Part shown: positions 59,782-64,000 of the stretch, piece after piece | Numbering within the stretch: position 1 is the stretch's first letter | Layout: each line of letters starts with the position of its first letter | DNA from: Caballeronia mineralivorans PML1(12) | GTDB lineage: Bacteria; Pseudomonadota; Gammaproteobacteria; Burkholderiales; Burkholderiaceae | Assembly (NCBI RefSeq): GCF_001028175.1 | Contig: NZ_AEJF01000173.1 | Span: forward strand, 62,001 to 126,000 | DNA: 64,000 bases | Direction: 5' to 3' | Translations under genes and position numbers: made by a program | The notes under the pieces: model-generated | Databases searched by the model: none | The model's input: only the letters and a program-made list of their open reading frames with translations | What the model was told of the DNA's origin: nothing

Positions 59782-61058
59782 TCGGTTTCGGCGCACCCAA
59801 ACGCCGGTTCGCCAGACTCAAGCAAGCCCTGTTTCGCGGGCGTCGCCCGGGTCGGCTGTGCTTCACCATCCACAACACGGTGCGGCTGTTCAAAACAGGC
59901 CAGGAGTTTTTTCCGGCGCTGATCGAACGTATCGACGCCGCGAAGCTCGACGTCTCGCTCGAAACCTATATCTTCAGCGACGACGCCACCGGCCACGCCA
60001 TTTCCACTGCATTGATGAACGCCGCCCGGCGCGGCGTGCACGTGCGGGTGATCACGGACGGCATCGGCACCGCGAAGCTTCCGCTCTTCGATGAATGGCT
60101 ACAGGCGAACGTCGAACACCGGGTGTACAACCCGCATCTGTTCGGGCAGCTTGGATTCTCGCGCACGCACCGGAAGCTCGCGGTGATCGATCACCACATT
60201 GCGTTCTGCGGCGGCATCAATATTGTCGATGACTTCGAGCAGAATGGCGTACGCCTCGACTTTCCGCGCTGGGATTTCGCGATGGAAGCGCAAGGCCCGG
60301 TAGTGTCGGACGTGCGTGAAGCCTTCGATCTCCAATGGCAGCGGATTCGCCTCGGCGTAAAGCCGCGGGCATCGCGACCACCGGATCAGCCCGACGAGCC
60401 GGGGGCATCGGCGAGAACGAACTGGCGCGCCTTACGTACGCGTCTGCGAGTGCGGCGCGGCTTGATCCACGCGGTCGATCAACCGTGTGTGGCGTTCGTC
60501 GCCCGCGATAACCTCGTCAACCGGCGCGCAATCGAAAAGGCGTATCTCGCAGCGATTTCGCATGCGCAAAAGGAGGTGATGCTCGCGAACCCGTATTTCA
60601 TGCCGGGGCGCAAGCTGCGCCGAGCGCTGGCCCGCGCTGCGCAGCGCGGCGTGCGCGTCACGCTGGTGATCGGAAGGAAGGAGTTTGTCGCGCTCGACTA
60701 CGCCACGCCATTTTTGTATCGCAATCTGCTGAAGTACGGCGTGCGCATAGCGGAATATGAGAAAACGATCCTGCACGGCAAGGTGGCGGTGGTCGATTTG
60801 AACTGGGCGACGGTTGGATCGTCGAATCTGGACGCCTTGAGCCTCGTCCTGAATAACGAGGCAAACATGGTGCTGGTGAACCACGAGAACGAGATCGTGA
60901 AGTTGCGCGATGCGATCCTGGAGGCTTTCCACGACGGCCGGCCAATTACTGTCGAGCAATACGCGGCGCGTCCGGTTGGTGAGCGTCTGCTTAACTGGCT
61001 GGCCTACAACGCGTATCGCACGATGATGAAAATGCTCACCATCGGCCGCTACGATTGA
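59778..61058 (+). CDS. clsB: Cardiolipin synthase-like phospholipase D protein (ClsB type)
   Basis: A 426-residue PLD-superfamily protein with two HKD catalytic motifs: HRKLAVIDHH starting at His131 and HGKVAVVDLNWATVGSSN around residue 331. The size and lack of N-terminal membrane segments match ClsB-type cardiolipin synthases, which join two phospholipids or phosphatidylethanolamine and phosphatidylglycerol. It starts with GTG at 59778, overlapping the nudB stop as GTGA, so it is translationally coupled. The exact lipid substrate cannot be seen from sequence. Confidence 0.88.
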   Translation: MIGFGAPKRRFARLKQALFRGRRPGRLCFTIHNTVRLFKTGQEFFPALIERIDAAKLDVSLETYIFSDDATGHAISTALMNAARRGVHVRVITDGIGTAKLPLFDEWLQANVEHRVYNPHLFGQLGFSRTHRKLAVIDHHIAFCGGINIVDDFEQNGVRLDFPRWDFAMEAQGPVVSDVREAFDLQWQRIRLGVKPRASRPPDQPDEPGASARTNWRALRTRLRVRRGLIHAVDQPCVAFVARDNLVNRRAIEKAYLAAISHAQKEVMLANPYFMPGRKLRRALARAAQRGVRVTLVIGRKEFVALDYATPFLYRNLLKYGVRIAEYEKTILHGKVAVVDLNWATVGSSNLDALSLVLNNEANMVLVNHENEIVKLRDAILEAFHDGRPITVEQYAARPVGERLLNWLAYNAYRTMMKMLTIGRYD

Positions 61059-61183
61059 TGTGAGGAAGCGCCGCGCGGTCAAACCCGGGCAGCCCCGACT
61101 GGCCGCTCACCTATAAACCGGGACAAACTGAGACTCGTCCTATGGACGTTGCAAAAGTTAGACCCCGATTTCTAATAAAAAGC

Positions 61184-61225
61184 TTGTCTCATGAACGGCT
61201 ACCTATAACAATAGTACGGCCGTTC
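61184..61225 (+). promoter_or_regulatory. Putative promoter and operator of the TetR-family gene
   Basis: Inverted repeat GAACGGC (61193-61199) / GCCGTTC (61219-61225) with a 19-bp spacer that contains -10-like sequences (TATAAC 61204-61209 or AACAAT 61207-61212); TTGTCT (61184-61189) is a possible -35. Position just before the start at 61243 fits autoregulation by the TetR protein. Confidence 0.5.
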
Positions 61226-61242
61226 GATTTTATTTCGACTAC

Positions 61243-61860
61243 ATGAAAACGGTAAAAATCATGCGAAAAGGCGAACAGACACGAGTCGCGATCCTCGACG
61301 CTGCGTTGGACCTGGCAAGCCGGGATGGACTCGAAGGCTTGACGATCGGCTTGCTGGCCGAACGGATGCAGATGAGCAAGAGCGGCGTGTTCGCGCATTT
61401 CGGCTCGCGCGAGGATCTTCAGGTGGAGGTGGTGAAGGAATATCACCGTCGCTTTGAAGACGAAGTGTTTTACCCGAGCCTGCGCGAAGCACGCGGTTTG
61501 CCGCGTTTGCGTTCAATGCTGGCGCGCTGGATGGAAAAGCGCATCGAGGAAGTGACAACGGGCTGTATCTACATCAGCGGCGCGGTGGAGTACGACGATC
61601 GCGCCGACAGTGCGGTCCGCGAGCAACTCGTGCACAGCGTGACGACCTGGCGGGCGGCGCTGACACGGGCGATTAAACAGGCGCAAGACGAAGGGCATTT
61701 GCGCGCGGATACGGATCCGGCGCTGATGCTGTTTGAACTCTATAGCTTCACGCTCGGCCTGCATCATGATGCGCGTTTCCTGCACTTGCCGGATGCCGTG
61801 CAACTGACGCGGGACGCGCTGGAAAAAACGATTGTTTCGTATCAAAGCAACGGCCGTTAG
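61243..61860 (+). CDS. TetR-family transcriptional regulator
   Basis: A 205-residue repressor with the N-terminal TetR helix-turn-helix (AILDAALDLASRDGLEGLTI, MQMSKSGVFAHFGSREDLQ; about 10-60) and an all-helical ligand domain. Its gene precedes acyl-CoA and 3-hydroxyacyl-CoA dehydrogenase genes, so it probably controls this beta-oxidation operon in response to an acyl-CoA (inference). The second in-frame ATG at 61261 (MRKGEQTRVA) is an alternative start. Confidence 0.88.
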   Translation: MKTVKIMRKGEQTRVAILDAALDLASRDGLEGLTIGLLAERMQMSKSGVFAHFGSREDLQVEVVKEYHRRFEDEVFYPSLREARGLPRLRSMLARWMEKRIEEVTTGCIYISGAVEYDDRADSAVREQLVHSVTTWRAALTRAIKQAQDEGHLRADTDPALMLFELYSFTLGLHHDARFLHLPDAVQLTRDALEKTIVSYQSNGR

Positions 61861-61928
61861 GCGTCGGACGAATCAGCAGATTTGGCGGCGAGCAAGGCCC
61901 AAGCTTCCTGGACACTTGGAGAAGAAAA

Positions 61929-63716
61929 ATGGGACAGTACACAGCGCCGCTGCGTGACATGCAATTCGTCTTGCACGAACTGCTCAACGTGGAAGCCGAG
62001 GTCAAGAACATGCCGAAGCATGCGGATCTCGACGCCGACACCATCAATCAGGTTCTCGAAGAAGCCGGCAAGTTTTGCGCCGAGGTGCTTTTCCCGCTGA
62101 ACCAGATTGGCGACCGCGAAGGCTGCACGTACGAAGGCGATGGCGTCGTGCGCACGCCGGCGGGTTTCAAGGAAGCCTACAAGCAATACGTGGAAGCGGG
62201 CTGGCCGGCGCTGGGTTGCGATCCGGAATACGGCGGCCAGGGCTTGCCTGCGTTCGTGAACAACGCGTTGTTCGAAATGCTGAATTCGGCGAATCAGGCC
62301 TGGACGATGTACCCGGGCCTGTCGCACGGCGCGTACGAATGCGTGCATGCGCACGGCGCGCCTGAGTTGCAAAAGACGTATCTGCCGAAACTCGTCGATG
62401 GCACCTGGACCGGCACCATGTGCCTGACCGAACCGCATTGCGGCACGGACTTGGGAATGCTGCGTACCAAGGCCGAGCCGAACAGCGATGGTTCCTACGC
62501 CATTAGCGGCACGAAGATTTTCATCTCCAGCGGTGAGCATGATCTGGCCGAGAACATCGTGCATCTGGTGCTGGCTCGTTTGCCGGGCGCGCCGACTGGC
62601 ACGAAGGGTATTTCGCTTTTCATCGTGCCGAAGTTCATTCCTACGGACGCCGGCGCTCCGGGTGAGCGCAATGGCGTGAAGTGCGGTTCTATCGAACACA
62701 AGATGGGCATTCACGGCAATTCCACTTGCGTGATCAATCTGGATAGCGCGAAGGGCTGGCTTGTCGGCGAACCGAACAAGGGCTTGAACGCCATGTTCGT
62801 GATGATGAACGCGGCGCGTCTCGGCGTTGGCATGCAAGGGCTCGGGCTGACGGAAATCGCGTATCAGAACTCGCTCGTGTACGCGAAGGAGCGCCTGCAA
62901 ATGCGTTCGCTGACCGGTCCGAAAGCGCCGGAGAAAGCCGCCGATCCGATCATCGTGCATCCGGATGTGCGTCGCATGCTGCTCACGCAAAAGGCCTACG
63001 CCGAAGCGGGCCGTGCGTTCACGTACTGGGCTGCGCTGAACATCGACAAGGAACTGTCCCACGCCGATGAATTTGCGCGTAAAGACGCCGCCGATCTCGT
63101 CGCGCTGCTCACGCCTGTCATCAAGGCGTTCCTCACGGACAACGCGTTCGAAGGCACTAACATGGGCATGCAGATTTACGGCGGCCACGGCTTCATCTCC
63201 GAATGGGGCATGGAGCAATACGTGCGCGATGCCCGCATCAACATGATCTACGAAGGCACGAATTCGATTCAGGCCTTGGATCTGCTCGGCCGCAAGATCC
63301 TCGGGGACATGGGCGCGAAGCTGAAGAAGTTCGGCAAGCTCGTGACGGATTTTGTCGAGCAGGAAGGCGTGAAGCCGGAGATGCAGGAGTTCATCAACCC
63401 GCTCGCGGATATCGGTGACAAGGTGCAGAAGTTGACCATGGAAATCGGCATGAAGGCGATGCAGAATCCGGACGAAGTCGGCGCTGCAGCCGTGCCTTAT
63501 ATGCGTACTGTCGGGCATCTGGTGTTCTCGTATTTCTGGGCGCGCATGGCACGTATTGCGCTGGATAAAGAAGCCGAAGGCGACCCGTTCTACAAGGCGA
63601 AGCTCGCTACCGCGCGTTTCTACTTCGCCAAGCTGCTGCCTGAAACGGCATCGACGATCCGCGCTGCGCGCGCTGGATCGAAGACGCTGATGGACTACGA
63701 CGAAGCCTTGTTCTAG
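61929..63716 (+). CDS. Acyl-CoA dehydrogenase (long, DmdC/FadE-like type with C-terminal extension)
   Basis: FAD-dependent oxidation of acyl-CoA to enoyl-CoA. The 595-residue protein has the N-terminal, middle (MCLTEPHCGTDLGMLRTKAE) and C-terminal acyl-CoA dehydrogenase domains, with YEGTNSIQALDLLGRK containing the usual catalytic-glutamate region, and an extra C-terminal domain (about 465-595) as in the DmdC/AidB-like long group. Chain-length preference is not evident. GGAGA precedes ATG 61929. It is followed 83 bp later by a 3-hydroxyacyl-CoA dehydrogenase gene. Confidence 0.92.
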   Translation: MGQYTAPLRDMQFVLHELLNVEAEVKNMPKHADLDADTINQVLEEAGKFCAEVLFPLNQIGDREGCTYEGDGVVRTPAGFKEAYKQYVEAGWPALGCDPEYGGQGLPAFVNNALFEMLNSANQAWTMYPGLSHGAYECVHAHGAPELQKTYLPKLVDGTWTGTMCLTEPHCGTDLGMLRTKAEPNSDGSYAISGTKIFISSGEHDLAENIVHLVLARLPGAPTGTKGISLFIVPKFIPTDAGAPGERNGVKCGSIEHKMGIHGNSTCVINLDSAKGWLVGEPNKGLNAMFVMMNAARLGVGMQGLGLTEIAYQNSLVYAKERLQMRSLTGPKAPEKAADPIIVHPDVRRMLLTQKAYAEAGRAFTYWAALNIDKELSHADEFARKDAADLVALLTPVIKAFLTDNAFEGTNMGMQIYGGHGFISEWGMEQYVRDARINMIYEGTNSIQALDLLGRKILGDMGAKLKKFGKLVTDFVEQEGVKPEMQEFINPLADIGDKVQKLTMEIGMKAMQNPDEVGAAAVPYMRTVGHLVFSYFWARMARIALDKEAEGDPFYKAKLATARFYFAKLLPETASTIRAARAGSKTLMDYDEALF

Positions 63717-63799
63717 GCCTCTTTTGCACTGCGCCGCGTTTAGGTGGTTCAAAAAACGCGGCGCATCGTCTTACCGAATACCTCTCCCGGAGACACAAC

Positions 63800-64000
63800 G
63801 TGAGCAATCTGAACATACGCAAGGTGGCTGTGCTCGGCGCCGGCGTGATGGGCGCGCAGATCGCTGCGCACCTGATCAACGCCCAGGTGCCGGTCCTGCT
63901 GTTCGACCTGCCGGCCAAGGAAGGTCCGAAGAACGGCATCGCGTTGAAAGCGATCGAGAATTTGAAGAAGCTGTCGCCCGCGCCATTCGGCGTGAAAGAC
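63800..64000 (+). CDS. 3-hydroxyacyl-CoA dehydrogenase, N-terminal part (cut by window end)
   Basis: The reading frame begins with GTG at 63800, preceded by GGAGA, and runs open to the window edge. The translated start VSNLNIRKVAVLGAGVMGAQ shows the NAD-binding GxGxMG Rossmann motif of 3-hydroxyacyl-CoA dehydrogenases, then a typical strand VPVLLFDLP. In this family context the full protein is probably a bifunctional dehydrogenase/enoyl-CoA hydratase, but only 67 codons are visible. Confidence 0.88.
   Translation, partial: MSNLNIRKVAVLGAGVMGAQIAAHLINAQVPVLLFDLPAKEGPKNGIALKAIENLKKLSPAPFGVKD

Noticed and set aside
61857-63752. 631-codon antisense open frame opposite the acyl-CoA dehydrogenase gene
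   Set aside because: Composition is typical of a shadow frame and the plus strand encodes a complete enzyme.

Overview
The window is about 64 kb of a high-G+C beta-proteobacterial chromosome. Gene content and order point to the family Burkholderiaceae, most likely the Burkholderia / Paraburkholderia / Caballeronia group. The evidence is the lolB-ispE-tRNA-Gln-prs-rplY-pth block, the lptC-lptA-lptB-rpoN-hpf-ptsN-hprK-rapZ block, the ubiE-timA-ubiJ-ubiB block and a giant DUF3683 oxidoreductase. Genus assignment is inference from memory of these gene orders. Nearly everything is housekeeping DNA; one small stretch (about 31.5-32.8 kb) looks acquired.

Layout. 0.15-10.3 kb: coaD and a YfhL-type ferredoxin (+), then a minus-strand run of hisC, pth, rplY, prs, tRNA-Gln(UUG), ispE, lolB and a TPR protein, then the base-excision repair pair mutM and mutY (+). 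10.3-19.9 kb (all minus): LON-domain protein, rapZ, hprK, ptsN, hpf, rpoN and the LPS export/Kdo genes lptB, lptA, lptC, kdsC, kdsD. 20-25.2 kb (+): CPA2 antiporter, apt, LysE exporter, DUF4743-Nudix hydrolase, purU. 25.2-31.4 kb: AI-2E family transporter and uvrA (minus), MFS transporter and ssb (+).

31.5-32.8 kb: a two-gene module on the minus strand, an XRE-type DNA-binding protein (mobile mystery protein A) followed by an overlapping Fic protein (mobile mystery protein B). Upstream lies an array of six 14-bp palindromes, TWGCYTATARGCWA, spaced at exactly 33-bp intervals. This is the most unusual structure in the window.

33-50 kb: a secreted CHRD protein, an HSL-type esterase, an EcsC protein (minus), a DHA2 efflux pump with a MarR regulator and a perfect palindromic operator, a D-amino-acid utilisation cluster (deaminase, divergent RpiR regulator, D-aminoacylase, RidA), queF with a 5'-nucleotidase, ilvA, and the 1362-residue flavin/iron-sulfur oxidoreductase. 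50-64 kb (+): HIT protein, DUF971 protein, the ubiquinone cluster ubiE-timA-ubiJ-ubiB, a TPMT-like methyltransferase, FmdB zinc ribbon, DUF502 protein, aspS, nudB, a cardiolipin-synthase-like PLD protein, and the start of a fatty-acid beta-oxidation operon (TetR, acyl-CoA dehydrogenase, 3-hydroxyacyl-CoA dehydrogenase cut by the window end).

Many neighbouring genes overlap by 1-4 bases (TPR/lolB, lptA/lptB, kdsD/kdsC, queF/nucleotidase, nudB/cls), which indicates translational coupling. Intrinsic terminators are recognisable after rplY, prs, hpf, ssb, ridA, timA and aspS.
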